Notes: generated by a model not told the origin, from the letters alone. Numbered from the stretch's first letter, positions 23,275-32,604 are shown. The stretch: DNA of 44,060 nucleotides from an uncultured Gemmatimonadota bacterium (GCA_946478895.1 CAMLDY010000012.1:1-44060); one strand, 5' to 3'. A program made the numbers and translations.

Positions 23275-25995
23275 CTACTTCCTCGAATTCTCTTTTAGCT
23301 CCTCGAACCAATTATCCACGACGACGAGCTTGTTTGGCCCGACGTCGTTGATCGGGCGCACCATCAGGAAGCGGCGGTCGTCGGGCGATACCGCGTACTG
23401 CGGCACTCCCGGCCCCGAGTTGTCGAGCCAGAAAGGCTGGGTCTGGAAAAGCGCTGTCGGCTGACCGACCGAGAATCCTCTATTCGTGTCGATCGCGACT
23501 GCCGTGAAAACTCCGGCACTGTCGACGAAAAAGAGCTCCTTTCCGCTGTGCGACCAGCGCGGCAACGTCCCCCCTCTCGTCGATATCGCCCACTTCCCCG
23601 ATTTCGTCGCCGGAAATGGCGTGACGTAGATCTGGGGCTGCCCCGTTTCCGACGATGTGTAGGCGAGCCAACGGCCGTCGGGCGACAGCTGCGGCGCGGC
23701 CTCGTAAAATCTCGTCGCGATCAGCGGGACCGCGGCGCTGTCCATCCCCGGCCGGAATCCGACGACATCGCTCGCACCCGGCGCGTTGAAATCAGTGAAC
23801 AGCAGCAGCCACTGCCCATCGTGCGACCACACCGGCCCAGCGACGCCGCGCTGATCGCGAAACTCCAGCCTCGGCTGACCGGCGCCGTCGGCGGCCTCCG
23901 TCCATAGCTGCAGCCGCCCGCCCGCATTCGACGCAAAAGTCACCGACCGGCCGTCGGCAGTCCAGGCAGGATTGATGTTCGACCGGCCATCCAGCGACAC
24001 CTTGATGCTCGGACCGCGATCGAGCTGCTTGATCCACACGTTCGTCGCGCCGTTCGCATCCCTGATCGATACGGCAACGCGTTTTCCGTCGGGCGACAGC
24101 GCTGGATCCTGGATCGGCGCACGCCACTCGGGATCGACCTGGTCTATCTTGCCGTCGCGCGTCACCCAGACGAGCTCGCGGTCGGTGCCGTCGGACATCC
24201 CGTACACGAGTGTGCCGCTCCGCGAGATCGCGAGGTCCGTCGAGCCGTAACTTCCGGTCCGCACACCCTCGACGAGCGCGATCGGCTCACCGCTGATCTT
24301 CATCGAATTCTGATCGAACGGTACCGCCATCAGCACGTTGTTCGTCGTGACGTAGACGAGGTGTCCGGATGCCGAGTAGATCGCGTGGATCGCGCCGTCC
24401 AACACTATGCGGTGCTTGCCCGAAGGCACCTCGGCGACGGCGATCGAGTAAGGCGATCCGCGTTTTGCCGCTTCGGTGGCGCTGAACACGACGGTGCAGA
24501 TCACACCCTTGCCGTTGGGCAGGACATCCGGCCACGCATGGTCGGTCTCGCCGCTGGCGGTATCGAGCACCGTGAACGCCCGCGGCGCAGCGCCCGGTTT
24601 CGCTTCGATGCGCAGCAGTCCTCCGCCGAGCGAAGAGGCGCTGGCATCGACGTAGATGAAACCGTCCTTTCCCCACGATGCGCCGGCAGTTCCCACCAAT
24701 GGAGTCGCAACCGTAATCGCCGGCCCGCCATCGACGGGCGCTATCGTCAACCCCTGCCGGTCGACGATGCCGCCGACGCTTTTCCCATCGGGAGAGAAAA
24801 ACGGTGTTACAGCCGCGTCGGTGCCGCGCGCCGGAACCGCGTGCAATGCGTTTCGGGCGCGGATGAGCAGACGTTGACCCGCCGCACCAACGTATGCGAA
24901 GTGCGATCCATCCGGAGAGATGGCGAGGCGTCCATTGTAGTCGCCGAGCGGAGCCATCGCTTCGCTGGAGTCGAAGACGAGCGTGTACCGCGCGACCGGC
25001 GCCGTGGGCGGCGGCCGCAACCAGGCGACGGCGGCGAGGCCGAGAAAAAGGAGCGCCGCAGCGGTGACGCCGTAGAACATATTGCGGTAGCGGACCGCAT
25101 CTGGCGACGCAGCGGTCGCGTGCGTCGTTGACGCCACAGTGAACGAGCGGTTGTTCAGCGCTTCGGCGAATTCGTGCGCGGACGCGAACCGGTCGGCCGG
25201 AATCTTCTCGAGCGCTTTGCCGACCGCGGCTTCGACGTGAGGCGGAATGCTCCGACGGTGGATGCGCAGCGGACGCGGGTCCTCCATCAGAACTCTCGCG
25301 ACGATTGCCTGCACGTTCGGTCCCGTGAACGGCGGCTCGCCCGACAGCATCTCGTAAGTCACCGCGCCCAACGCGTAAATGTCGCTGCGAGCCGAGATCG
25401 TACGCTCGGCGGTGGCCTGCTCCGGGCTCATGTAGGTCGGAGTGCCGACGGACAGTCCGCTTTGGGTCATGCGCTCTCCGCCTGCCTGAGTGATCGCGAG
25501 CGCGATACCGAAATCGGCGACGATCGCGCTGCCGTCGTGGAGGAGAATGTTCGCCGGCTTGATGTCGCGGTGGATGACGCCGTGCCGATGCGCGTAATCC
25601 AGCGCGCTGGCAACTTCCGTTGCGATGCGAACCGCGTCGGCGACCGGAAGCTGTCCCTCCCTCTCGAGGCGATCTCGCAGTGATTCGCCGTCGACGAACG
25701 GCATCACGTAGTACGGTCGTCCCTCCAGCTCGCCCGTCTCTTCGCCAAGCGTCCCGGAATCGATCAGTCCGAGGATGTGCGGATGCTGGAGATGCGCGGT
25801 GACTTTTATCTCGCCGAGGAAGCGCTCGGTGCCGAGCATCGCGGCGAGCTCGGCGTGGAGGATTTTGATCGCAACGTTGCGATCGTGCTTTTTGTCGTGG
25901 GCGAGATAGACGGTTGCCATTCCGCCCCTGCCGAGCTCGCGCTCGATAGTGTAGGCGGTGAAGCCGCGCTGAACGTGTTCAAGGGGTTCAGGCAA
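23275..25995 (-). CDS. Membrane Ser/Thr protein kinase with TolB-like beta-propeller
   Basis: 906 residues. The Hanks-type kinase domain (about 15-280) has GRGGMATVY, ATP-binding K44, HRDIKPANI with D144, DFG 161-163 and SPE 190-192. One helix at about 306-326 crosses the membrane. The rest is an extracytoplasmic propeller of TolB/WD40-like repeats with many S-P-D-G-K/R motifs (LSPDGKRVAV, QLSPDGRWLAY). It probably senses an outside signal and phosphorylates cytoplasmic targets, which are unknown. The start is TTG 25995, supported by AGAGAGG four bases upstream. A kinase with this layout is common in Gemmatimonadota and Acidobacteriota. Confidence 0.93.
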   Translation of the reverse strand: MPEPLEHVQRGFTAYTIERELGRGGMATVYLAHDKKHDRNVAIKILHAELAAMLGTERFLGEIKVTAHLQHPHILGLIDSGTLGEETGELEGRPYYVMPFVDGESLRDRLEREGQLPVADAVRIATEVASALDYAHRHGVIHRDIKPANILLHDGSAIVADFGIALAITQAGGERMTQSGLSVGTPTYMSPEQATAERTISARSDIYALGAVTYEMLSGEPPFTGPNVQAIVARVLMEDPRPLRIHRRSIPPHVEAAVGKALEKIPADRFASAHEFAEALNNRSFTVASTTHATAASPDAVRYRNMFYGVTAAALLFLGLAAVAWLRPPPTAPVARYTLVFDSSEAMAPLGDYNGRLAISPDGSHFAYVGAAGQRLLIRARNALHAVPARGTDAAVTPFFSPDGKSVGGIVDRQGLTIAPVDGGPAITVATPLVGTAGASWGKDGFIYVDASASSLGGGLLRIEAKPGAAPRAFTVLDTASGETDHAWPDVLPNGKGVICTVVFSATEAAKRGSPYSIAVAEVPSGKHRIVLDGAIHAIYSASGHLVYVTTNNVLMAVPFDQNSMKISGEPIALVEGVRTGSYGSTDLAISRSGTLVYGMSDGTDRELVWVTRDGKIDQVDPEWRAPIQDPALSPDGKRVAVSIRDANGATNVWIKQLDRGPSIKVSLDGRSNINPAWTADGRSVTFASNAGGRLQLWTEAADGAGQPRLEFRDQRGVAGPVWSHDGQWLLLFTDFNAPGASDVVGFRPGMDSAAVPLIATRFYEAAPQLSPDGRWLAYTSSETGQPQIYVTPFPATKSGKWAISTRGGTLPRWSHSGKELFFVDSAGVFTAVAIDTNRGFSVGQPTALFQTQPFWLDNSGPGVPQYAVSPDDRRFLMVRPINDVGPNKLVVVDNWFEELKENSRK

Positions 25996-26104
25996 ACGAC
26001 CTCTCTCTCGGCGGACGGCAGAAAATACTGACGGGGTGCTGACACCGCCATTTCAGGTGGGGGTCGAGGACTGAGGGCCAAACTGGAAAATAAAGTCCGT
26101 CAAA

Positions 26105-27073
26105 TCAGTTCCACCCAAACCCCGTCCTCGCCCTCCAGTACTCCTCCGACCCGACAGCAATCTCCCCCAGCGCCGCCTCGAGTCCGGCGTCGAACACAAA
26201 CCCTCTCGCCCCCGCATTCGCCTTTAGCTGCGCAACCGTCGCCGCCCCGCTCAGGACGACGTCCGCCCACGGCCTCGCCAGCGCCGCCCCCAGCGCAAGC
26301 ATATCTATAGTAGTGCCACGCGACTCCGCGATTCGCCGAATCCTGCCGAGGACTGGCGACAAGACCGCATCAGCTTCGTGGTTGCCGTCAGTGAGCCGAC
26401 CGTTCGCCAGCGCCTCCTTCACCACGACCTTCATCCCCTCCGCGCGCGCGTCGCGCAGCGCAGACTCCGCTCCCCTCTCGAACAGATTCCACGTCGCCTG
26501 TACCGACTCGAAGACCCGCACTCCATCCCGCCGCACCGCGATCGCCCGACGAATCGCGACATCCTGCCCCGGCCCGCTCACCGTCAAACCCGCTCTGATC
26601 CCCTTCTCCCTCAAGCGCGCCAGCGCATCGATCAGAGCCACGTCTTCCAGAGTCCTGCTCTCGGCGGTGACGGAATGGATCTGATAGAGCGATAGATACG
26701 GCCCGAGTCGCTCCAGACTTTCGCCCAATTGTCGATTGAAAGTCGCGAGTGAATGATCCTTCACTTCATGCTGCTCGGCGGTCGTCGACCAGCCCGCGGT
26801 GTAGGTGTACCCCCACTTCGACGCGATGACGATCGCGTCCCGCGCGATTTGGCGCTCCGTGAGCCACGACGCGACGAAGTCCTCCGCTCGCCCATAAGAA
26901 CGCGCGGCATCGAAGTAGCGCACCCCCAGCCCGAACGCCGCATCGAATACTGCGTGGGCGTTCGACTCCATCGCAGCCACGGAATAGTCGCCGCTCAGAT
27001 CGCCGGCGTGGTTCAGGGTTACATACCCTGGTCGTCCCAGCGCGGCGGTGCCAAGGCCGAGGATTGCGCTCAT
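26105..27073 (-). CDS. Aldo/keto reductase
   Basis: A 322-residue NADPH-dependent (alpha/beta)8-barrel oxidoreductase of the cytoplasm. The catalytic tetrad is visible: D55 and Y60 in YFDAARSYGRAE, K86 in VIASKWGY, and H133 in LYQIHSV. The cofactor end includes ALGAALARPWADVVLSGA. It resembles the AKR branch acting on sugars or dehydrogenating galactose-like substrates, but the substrate cannot be read. It lies 13 bases after the PRC-barrel gene on the same strand, so it is probably in the MarR operon. Confidence 0.92.
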   Translation of the reverse strand: MSAILGLGTAALGRPGYVTLNHAGDLSGDYSVAAMESNAHAVFDAAFGLGVRYFDAARSYGRAEDFVASWLTERQIARDAIVIASKWGYTYTAGWSTTAEQHEVKDHSLATFNRQLGESLERLGPYLSLYQIHSVTAESRTLEDVALIDALARLREKGIRAGLTVSGPGQDVAIRRAIAVRRDGVRVFESVQATWNLFERGAESALRDARAEGMKVVVKEALANGRLTDGNHEADAVLSPVLGRIRRIAESRGTTIDMLALGAALARPWADVVLSGAATVAQLKANAGARGFVFDAGLEAALGEIAVGSEEYWRARTGFGWN

Positions 27074-27086
27074 CGCGGTGACTGTC

Positions 27087-27623
27087 TCAGCTCAAAAGCG
27101 GCGCGTCGTCGAACTCCGCTCTCTGGTAGAAATCCGTTGCTGCCATTTCGCGGGAGGTCAGCATCCCGTAACCGGCCAGCGTTGCATCTTCGTCCCCGCG
27201 GGTGATCGCGCGGGCAGGAAGCCGCGGCGCGCCACCAACCAGCTTGCTCTCGAGCCGGGTGAGGGTGATCGCCTGCCGATCGTCGAGCCGCTGCACTACG
27301 CCGATTGGCACCAACACACTGCCTGGAGCAGTGGGCGAATAATCGTGCACCGCGTTCTCGATCAGCGACACGGTGACGTAGCGCACCTTCCGCGACGCCG
27401 CTTCGACCATCAGCTTGTCGACCGCGCCGATCAAACGGCCGTCAGCCGCAAAGACGGGCCAGCGCCTGATGTCGACGCGCTCATGGCCGAGCCGAAATTG
27501 AATGAGCTCGCGGGCCGGAAGTACGTACGAAGCCCGATCGTTCGAGTGTGACGTCGTCGATGTGGTCGCAAGATGCGCCTTGACAGTGACGAGTGCGGGC
27601 TGGCTGGATCGGCGGTTCGTCAT
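27087..27623 (-). CDS. PRC-barrel domain protein
   Basis: A 178-residue soluble protein with a PRC-barrel (about 45-115): VDIRRWPVFAADGRLIGAVD, then KVRYVTVSLIE and VLVPIGVVQRLDD. This is the fold found in photosynthetic reaction-centre H subunits and in many stress-related proteins. The C-terminal third is unassigned. No photosynthesis gene is present, so a stress or regulatory role is more likely. Its ATG overlaps the MarR stop (ATGA), so it is translationally coupled to the regulator. Confidence 0.85.
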   Translation of the reverse strand: MTNRRSSQPALVTVKAHLATTSTTSHSNDRASYVLPARELIQFRLGHERVDIRRWPVFAADGRLIGAVDKLMVEAASRKVRYVTVSLIENAVHDYSPTAPGSVLVPIGVVQRLDDRQAITLTRLESKLVGGAPRLPARAITRGDEDATLAGYGMLTSREMAATDFYQRAEFDDAPLLS

Positions 27624-28090
27624 TTCCGTTCCTCCTCGAACAGCATGGACTCCTGCGTGTAGCCGAGCTCGTCGTTGAGAGCGGCCAACGCGGTGGCGAG
27701 TTGATGCACCCTGGTGGCAGAAAGTCTGCCGACGGCTCGCACCAATCCTTGCGTCGGTGAAAGCGGTGCCCGTCGGAGCACCGCGCGCCCGCGCCGGGTG
27801 ATCTGCGATTCCATCCGGCGCCGGTCGTCCGGCGAAGGCGAGCGCTTCACCAGGCCCGCCGCCGCCAGTTTGTCGATCACTGCCGACACCGAGCTTCGAT
27901 CGGTGTGGGTGCGCGATGCCAGGTCCGACAGCGACGACGACTCCGACGCGGCCAGCTCCTCGAGCACGAACAGCTGCGCCGCCGTCAGTCCCGTCGCGCG
28001 CTCGGCGGCTCGCGCGGCGAGGCGCAACCCGCGCTCCAGGCGCCTGACTCCACTCAATACGTCAGCGGCTTGCAATGCGTGGGCTCCCAC
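27620..28090 (-). CDS. MarR-family transcriptional regulator
   Basis: 156 residues with a winged helix: LTAAQLFVLEELAASES, SLSDLASRTHTDRSSVSAVI (recognition helix), then LVKRSPSPDDRRRMESQITR, the wing with the usual D-x-R-R-R. MarR dimers repress neighbouring genes and respond to phenolic or oxidant ligands. The start is GTG 28090. It is divergent from the MscS gene with only 14 bases between start codons. A 6-bp palindrome lies over its start and may be an autoregulatory site. Confidence 0.9.
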   Translation of the reverse strand: MGAHALQAADVLSGVRRLERGLRLAARAAERATGLTAAQLFVLEELAASESSSLSDLASRTHTDRSSVSAVIDKLAAAGLVKRSPSPDDRRRMESQITRRGRAVLRRAPLSPTQGLVRAVGRLSATRVHQLATALAALNDELGYTQESMLFEEERK

Positions 28091-28104
28091 GTATTATGAT
28101 AACC
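28078..28104. promoter_or_regulatory. Overlapping divergent promoter and palindrome between marR-type gene and mscS
   Basis: CGTGGG-CT-CCCACG (28078-28091) is a perfect inverted repeat covering the MarR start. TATTAT at 28092-28097 lies 7 bases before the MscS ATG, the spacing expected for a leaderless transcript. Reading the other way, CATAAT could serve the MarR gene. Both are motif-level suggestions only. Confidence 0.4.
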
Positions 28105-29163
28105 ATGAACGGCAATCTTTACAACGACATCCTGTGGCGATGGCTGGTGCCGTTGCTCACCCTCGCCGTGGCCGCGCTGATCGGCTGGGCCGCGAGCCGG
28201 GTGCTGCGCGTCGCGCTGCTCACCGCCTCGAAGCACAGCAGGGCGCGCTGGGACGATGAGGTGGTCAATCGGCTGCTCGATCCGCTCACCGTCGCCTTCA
28301 CGGTCGCCGCCGCGCTGGTGCTCCTCCCCTTTCTGCGCCTCGACGCCGGATTGGCAACCGACATCCGCCGCGTCGCGCGGGTGGCGCTGCTTACCGACTT
28401 CTTCTGGGCGGTCTGGCGGATCGTAGATGTCACGCGACTGCTGGCGCTGCGCTCGGCCTGGGCGGCCAGAGTGCCGGCATCCCGGGCGCTGGTTCCGCTC
28501 GGCGCGCGCGCGGCGAAGGCAGTGCTGCTCGCCATCGCCGTCATCGCCGCGCTGTCGGTCTTCGGCTATCCCGTGGCGAGTCTCGTCGCCGGACTCGGCA
28601 TCGGCGGATTGGCGCTGGCGCTCGCCGCGCAGAAGACCGTCGAGAATCTGTTCGGCGCGTTCTCGATCGGCGTCGATCAGCCGTTTCGCGAAGGCGACTT
28701 CGTCAAGATCGAAGACTTCGTCGGCACCGTCGAGGCGATCGGCCTGCGATCGACCCGCTTTCGCACCCTGGATCGCACCATCATCACCATTCCCAACGGC
28801 AAGCTCGCCGACATGAGGCTGGAATCTTTCAGCGAGCGCGATCGGTTGCGATTCGCGACCGTGATCCGACTGGTCTACGAGACGACCGCCGCGCAGCTGC
28901 GCAGCGCCCTCGCCGGATTCGAGGCGGCGTTGCGCGGCCACCCCAAGATCTGGCCCGACGCCGTCGTCGTGCGATTCAGCGAGCTCGCTGCGTCGTCGCT
29001 CAACATCGAGGTCATGGCCTGGTTTCAGACCACCGATTGGGGAGAGTTCCAGGCGATCAGGCAGGATATCCTGGTGCAGTTCATGGATGTCGTCGAGAGA
29101 GCGGGCAGCTCCTTTGCGTTTCCGACCCAGACAGTCCACCTCGCGGCGGGAAAAGAACTGTAA
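28105..29163 (+). CDS. Mechanosensitive channel, MscS family
   Basis: A 352-residue inner-membrane channel that opens on osmotic downshock. Several N-terminal helices lead to the pore helix VAGLGIGGLALALAAQKTVE, rich in Gly and Ala. Next come the MscS beta domain (GDFVKIEDFVGTVEAIGLRS, TIITIPNGKLADM) and an alpha/beta C-terminal domain. I chose the ATG at 28105; ATG 28075 and ATG 28096 are in frame but overlap the divergent regulator. The gene ends where a partial repeat A begins. Confidence 0.92.
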   Translation: MNGNLYNDILWRWLVPLLTLAVAALIGWAASRVLRVALLTASKHSRARWDDEVVNRLLDPLTVAFTVAAALVLLPFLRLDAGLATDIRRVARVALLTDFFWAVWRIVDVTRLLALRSAWAARVPASRALVPLGARAAKAVLLAIAVIAALSVFGYPVASLVAGLGIGGLALALAAQKTVENLFGAFSIGVDQPFREGDFVKIEDFVGTVEAIGLRSTRFRTLDRTIITIPNGKLADMRLESFSERDRLRFATVIRLVYETTAAQLRSALAGFEAALRGHPKIWPDAVVVRFSELAASSLNIEVMAWFQTTDWGEFQAIRQDILVQFMDVVERAGSSFAFPTQTVHLAAGKEL

Positions 29164-29188
29164 TTGAGTACTCGGACTAACGGTCTCG
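29164..29188 (+). repeat. Repeat A, partial copy
   Basis: TTGAGTACTCGGACTAACGG starts on the base after the MscS stop codon. The rest of the repeat is missing, perhaps cut off by the converging monooxygenase gene end at 29197. Confidence 0.7.
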
Positions 29189-29196
29189 TTCCGGGC

Positions 29197-30438
29197 TTAT
29201 GCTGGCAGCTGATACGAGTCGGCGAACGATCGCGCGATCAGGCGCTCACCAAGGTAAGGCGTGTTCATCAAGTCGGTGGCGATATCTCTCATCCGGATCT
29301 GCCATTTCGTGCGCGGCGCGAACCACCACGCCATCCGCGTCGCGGCGCGCTGCTTCTTGTCGACGAACGGCTTGAACCGATCCTGGTATCGCGCAAACCC
29401 GGCGAGGTAATTCTCGCCCGTCACGCAGAGAGCATCGGTGAGGGCGTACGCTCCTGCCATCGCGAGCCCCGATCCTTCGCCGGCGAGGAGTGACGGGCAG
29501 TACGCAGCATCGCCCACCAGCACGACCCGCCCGCGCGACCATTCGGCCATCCGCATCTGCGAGCAGGAATCAAAGTAGAAATCGGCAGCGGGCCCCAAAG
29601 CGGCCAGGATCTCCGGACACTCCCAGCCGACGTCGGAGAACCTGTTGCTTAGAATCGCCTTCTGCTTCGCGACGTCGTGGGGATCGACGTCGAGCATCTC
29701 TCCCTCGGAAAAGATGAAAAAGAACGCGGAGCGATTTCCGCGCAGCGCATAGCGCGCCACGGTCCTACAAGGGACCGAGTAGCTGACGTACGCGCTCTCG
29801 TCGCGGTGTGGGTAGTTATCCGCGGTAAACGCCGCGACGTAGTAGCCGAGATATTTCTCCTGACTACCGCTATTGCCAAACGCGAGGGAGCGAACCCTGG
29901 AGTGGAGGCCGTCGGCGCCGACGACCAGGTCGAACCGGCGCGGCTCGGTCCGCTCGAAGGTGACGGAGACGCCGAACCGGTCCTGACTGATAGAAGTGAT
30001 AGTATCGCCGAAGATAGTTTCGACGCGACCATCAATGAGATCGTAGATTCGCCGGGAGAGATCGCTGCGCATGACGCTCACGAATCGATTGCCCGTCGCT
30101 TTGCGGACGAGCCGGGCATCGAAGCCGGTGATGCGCTTCCCTGAGGAATCGACCAATCGTACTTCGTCGATGAGATAACCATCCTCGTAGAGCGCCGGAA
30201 GCAGCTTCATGCGCTCGGCGACATCATAGCCGACGCCCCAGAAGTCGACGACGTATCCGCCGGTGCGCAATGCCGGCGCGCGCTCCACGATCGTCGGCGT
30301 GAATCCGCGCTCGAGTAGCCAATAAGCGAGTGTTGGGCCGGCGATGCCGGCCCCGGAGATGAGAATATTGCGATTGTCCAATGTCGGGTGGTGGGAGAAG
30401 CGACTGCGCTCAGACGCACGCAATGCGGGTGCCGACAA
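29197..30438 (-). CDS. FAD-dependent monooxygenase (PHBH/TetX-like fold)
   Basis: About 394-413 residues. The Rossmann motif ISGAGIAGPTLAYWLLERG, the DG motif VVGADGLHSRVRS and the GD motif VVLVGDAAYCPSLLAGEGSG identify a class A flavoprotein hydroxylase acting on aromatic or polycyclic substrates with NAD(P)H and oxygen. A CxxC-type redox site is absent. The start is unclear: TTG 30438, or TTG 30381, which puts the FAD motif at the usual distance. Similar proteins include TetX, but nothing here shows a drug substrate. Converges with the MscS gene. Confidence 0.88.
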   Translation of the reverse strand: MSAPALRASERSRFSHHPTLDNRNILISGAGIAGPTLAYWLLERGFTPTIVERAPALRTGGYVVDFWGVGYDVAERMKLLPALYEDGYLIDEVRLVDSSGKRITGFDARLVRKATGNRFVSVMRSDLSRRIYDLIDGRVETIFGDTITSISQDRFGVSVTFERTEPRRFDLVVGADGLHSRVRSLAFGNSGSQEKYLGYYVAAFTADNYPHRDESAYVSYSVPCRTVARYALRGNRSAFFFIFSEGEMLDVDPHDVAKQKAILSNRFSDVGWECPEILAALGPAADFYFDSCSQMRMAEWSRGRVVLVGDAAYCPSLLAGEGSGLAMAGAYALTDALCVTGENYLAGFARYQDRFKPFVDKKQRAATRMAWWFAPRTKWQIRMRDIATDLMNTPYLGERLIARSFADSYQLPA

Positions 30439-30502
30439 AATTGCGCACTGCGGGGATCTGCCTAGCTGATAGCCCGGAGCAATCGGGCTTGGAGCTTTGG
30501 AT

Positions 30503-30624
30503 TGAGTACTCGAACTAACGGCATCGACGAGTGCGAGCTAATTGAGGACGCGTACAACTGCTAAAGCGCTCGTTCGCGTCCTCAATCAGTTCGCAATTGT
30601 CGATGCAGTTGGTCCGAGTACTCA
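30503..30624. repeat. Repeat A, inverted pair with short loop
   Basis: A plus copy (30503-30552) and a minus copy (30575-30624) are separated by about 22 bp, so the pair can form a hairpin of about 50 bp. The minus copy ends at the GMC oxidoreductase terminus: the TGA stop (30622-30624) is the first part of TGAGTACTCGG in the repeat. Confidence 0.85.
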
Positions 30625-32178
30625 GTTCGCAGCCTTGAGGTGTTCCGCCAGCCGCAAGCTAATCGCCACCAGCGTCAGCGTCGGATTCACCGCTCCCGCC
30701 GTCGGATAAACAGCGCACCCCCCTATATAAAGATTGTTGAGACTGTGCACCCGACAGTTCGCATCGACCACGCCCTGCCGCGGATCGCTCGCCATCCGCA
30801 CCGTCCCCATGTGGTGCCAGCCGCCACTGATGAAGCTCGGCCACGACTTGTCGTCGCTGAGCAACCACTCGTGGATCTGGATGCGGCCCGTGCCGGTGCG
30901 CCCCATCTCCGCGCCGAGCACCTGGTAGAACGTGCGCATCGATCGTTTGTCGAGCTCGGTCATCTGCCAATTGAGCTTCGCGCGCGGCATTCCGAGGGCG
31001 TCCTTTTCGGTGCTCAACGTGATGCGCGAATCGGGATTCGGAGATTGCTCCTGCCGCGACACCAGATGGTAGAAGCGCGGCAATCCTTCCGCGCGCGGCG
31101 CCGGAGCCTGCTCGGCGGAAGCGAGCGGTGGCGGCCCTTTTCGCCCGCCGTTCTCCCACGCCCGCTGCGCGTTCATGAGCGTGGTGTCGAGAAACTGGAA
31201 GGTGCTTTTGACTTCGTCACCGAGGTTGCCAGGCTCGACCGAGCATGTCCCGTTCAGGACGCGGTGCTCGCGCGCGGCGGCGGGCGAGATGGCGAGCTCG
31301 CCGCGCGGAGTGCGCTTGGCGAAATCGAGCGCGTAAATCTTCGTCGAAGTTTTTGCGGGATCGGCGAGCACCAGCTCGCCCGCCGGCATCTCCAAATGCT
31401 CCATGAAGAATCGGCCGACGAGATCGTTCTCGTTGGCAAGGCCTTCGCGGGCCTGATGGTTCGACGCGAGAAGAAGTCGCGCATTCTGGATGCTGTGGCA
31501 GGCGAGGACGAACCGCTTGGCGCGGGCGCGGATCTCCTTGCCGTCGAAGCCGCGGATGCGCACCGACTGCACGCTGGTTAGCGCGTCGTTGGCAATCACC
31601 TCGACGACGTTGGCGTTGGTGTAGAGGTGGATGTTGGGCGCGTTGACGATCTCGTCGCGGAACCTGGTGCCGAAGCGCGTCGGTGGACTGAACTGCCACA
31701 TCTTCGTGTAAACGGCTTTGGAATCGCCGAGCATCGGGACGCGCTCGTCGTCGCCATTCTTCCAGTCGGCGGGGTCGTACTTGTAGGGCCCGAGGTCGAG
31801 AATGTTTTGCGCGCGCGCGTAGTACGGATCGAGATCTTCGCGCCGAATGGGCCAGCCGCTGTACGGAACCCAGTCGCGCTTCTCGAAATCGATCGGCTCG
31901 TAGGTCGAGCACCACCCGGCCCAGTGATTGGTGGTGCCGCCGAAGTAGTGGAGCGCCGCGGCCTGGAGCGGGAAGTACGGCAGCCCGACGTTCTCGCCGC
32001 GATAGAGCTCCTGCATTTTGGGATCGAACTCAAAGCCGCCGCCCTCGAGCAGCAGAACTTTCAGAGGAGTGTTGGCGAGCTCGCGGGCGATGGTGATTCC
32101 CGCCGCGCCGGCGCCGACGATGCAGAGGTCGCCCTGAAGTGTCGTTCCGTTGTCGAGCGACCGCGCGTCAGTGTGCAC
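30622..32178 (-). CDS. GMC-family FAD oxidoreductase
   Basis: A 518-residue flavin dehydrogenase or oxidase of alcohols and sugars. The N-terminal dinucleotide-binding motif is DLCIVGAGAAGITIARELA, with LLLEGGGFEFD and FGGTTNHWAGW for the flavin. The active-site His is H455/H456 in GGWHHMGTVRM, and N498 lies in AGAVNPTLTLVA. It resembles the large subunit of membrane sugar dehydrogenases. GTG 32178 shares a base with the stop of the upstream Tat protein, so the two form a coupled pair, perhaps exported together. The stop is supplied by repeat A. Confidence 0.92.
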   Translation of the reverse strand: MHTDARSLDNGTTLQGDLCIVGAGAAGITIARELANTPLKVLLLEGGGFEFDPKMQELYRGENVGLPYFPLQAAALHYFGGTTNHWAGWCSTYEPIDFEKRDWVPYSGWPIRREDLDPYYARAQNILDLGPYKYDPADWKNGDDERVPMLGDSKAVYTKMWQFSPPTRFGTRFRDEIVNAPNIHLYTNANVVEVIANDALTSVQSVRIRGFDGKEIRARAKRFVLACHSIQNARLLLASNHQAREGLANENDLVGRFFMEHLEMPAGELVLADPAKTSTKIYALDFAKRTPRGELAISPAAAREHRVLNGTCSVEPGNLGDEVKSTFQFLDTTLMNAQRAWENGGRKGPPPLASAEQAPAPRAEGLPRFYHLVSRQEQSPNPDSRITLSTEKDALGMPRAKLNWQMTELDKRSMRTFYQVLGAEMGRTGTGRIQIHEWLLSDDKSWPSFISGGWHHMGTVRMASDPRQGVVDANCRVHSLNNLYIGGCAVYPTAGAVNPTLTLVAISLRLAEHLKAAN

Positions 32179-32555
32179 TAAGCGCTGAGGGCGAACAACG
32201 CGGCTTGCCTTGCTTCGGTGACCGACAGTACCCAGCCATCGACGAGGACGGTGTTGCCGTTGATGAAATCTTCGCGGACCTGGTCGTCGATCGACCTCGG
32301 CATCAGCGGGACTCGCGACTGATTACGGGATTTCGAGATCGCGGCGCGCAACGCATCAGCGGTGTTCTCGTTCGGCGTGCCGGCGACGTAGCGCTTGCCG
32401 ATGGCGCGAACGCGGTTGGCGCCGAGCATGTCGAGGAGGCGCGGCTTGTCGACTTCGGCGGCGCGGCGAGCGGAGCCTTCGCAGGCGGGATATACGATCG
32501 CGGCTGCGACGCCGAGCGCAGAGACCTGGAGGAAACGCCGTCGATCGAGTTGCAT
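32178..32555 (-). CDS. Small Tat-signal protein, putative GMC dehydrogenase partner
   Basis: 125 residues. The N-terminus has a twin-arginine motif (DRRRFLQVSALG) with a hydrophobic stretch to about residue 22 and a Cys at its end. The remainder is helical with no recognised catalytic motif. It ends in VLVDGWVLSVTEARQAAL, reminiscent of small subunits that carry GMC dehydrogenases through the Tat system (gluconate 2-dehydrogenase subunit 3-like). I chose ATG 32555; the frame extends to 32654 but only by reading repeat C. Stop and next start overlap (TAGTG). Confidence 0.7.
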   Translation of the reverse strand: MQLDRRRFLQVSALGVAAAIVYPACEGSARRAAEVDKPRLLDMLGANRVRAIGKRYVAGTPNENTADALRAAISKSRNQSRVPLMPRSIDDQVREDFINGNTVLVDGWVLSVTEARQAALFALSA

Positions 32556-32604
32556 GCCTTGCAATTGTACGTCGGACAGGGGATAGCGCAACCAGCCTTG
32601 ATCA

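Noticed and set aside
29197..30438. Tetracycline-inactivating enzyme
   Set aside because: Only the general flavin monooxygenase motifs are shared; there is no resistance context or specific signature.
2127..30624. Repeat A as a CRISPR array
   Set aside because: Copies are scattered over 28 kb, not regularly spaced, with no cas genes.
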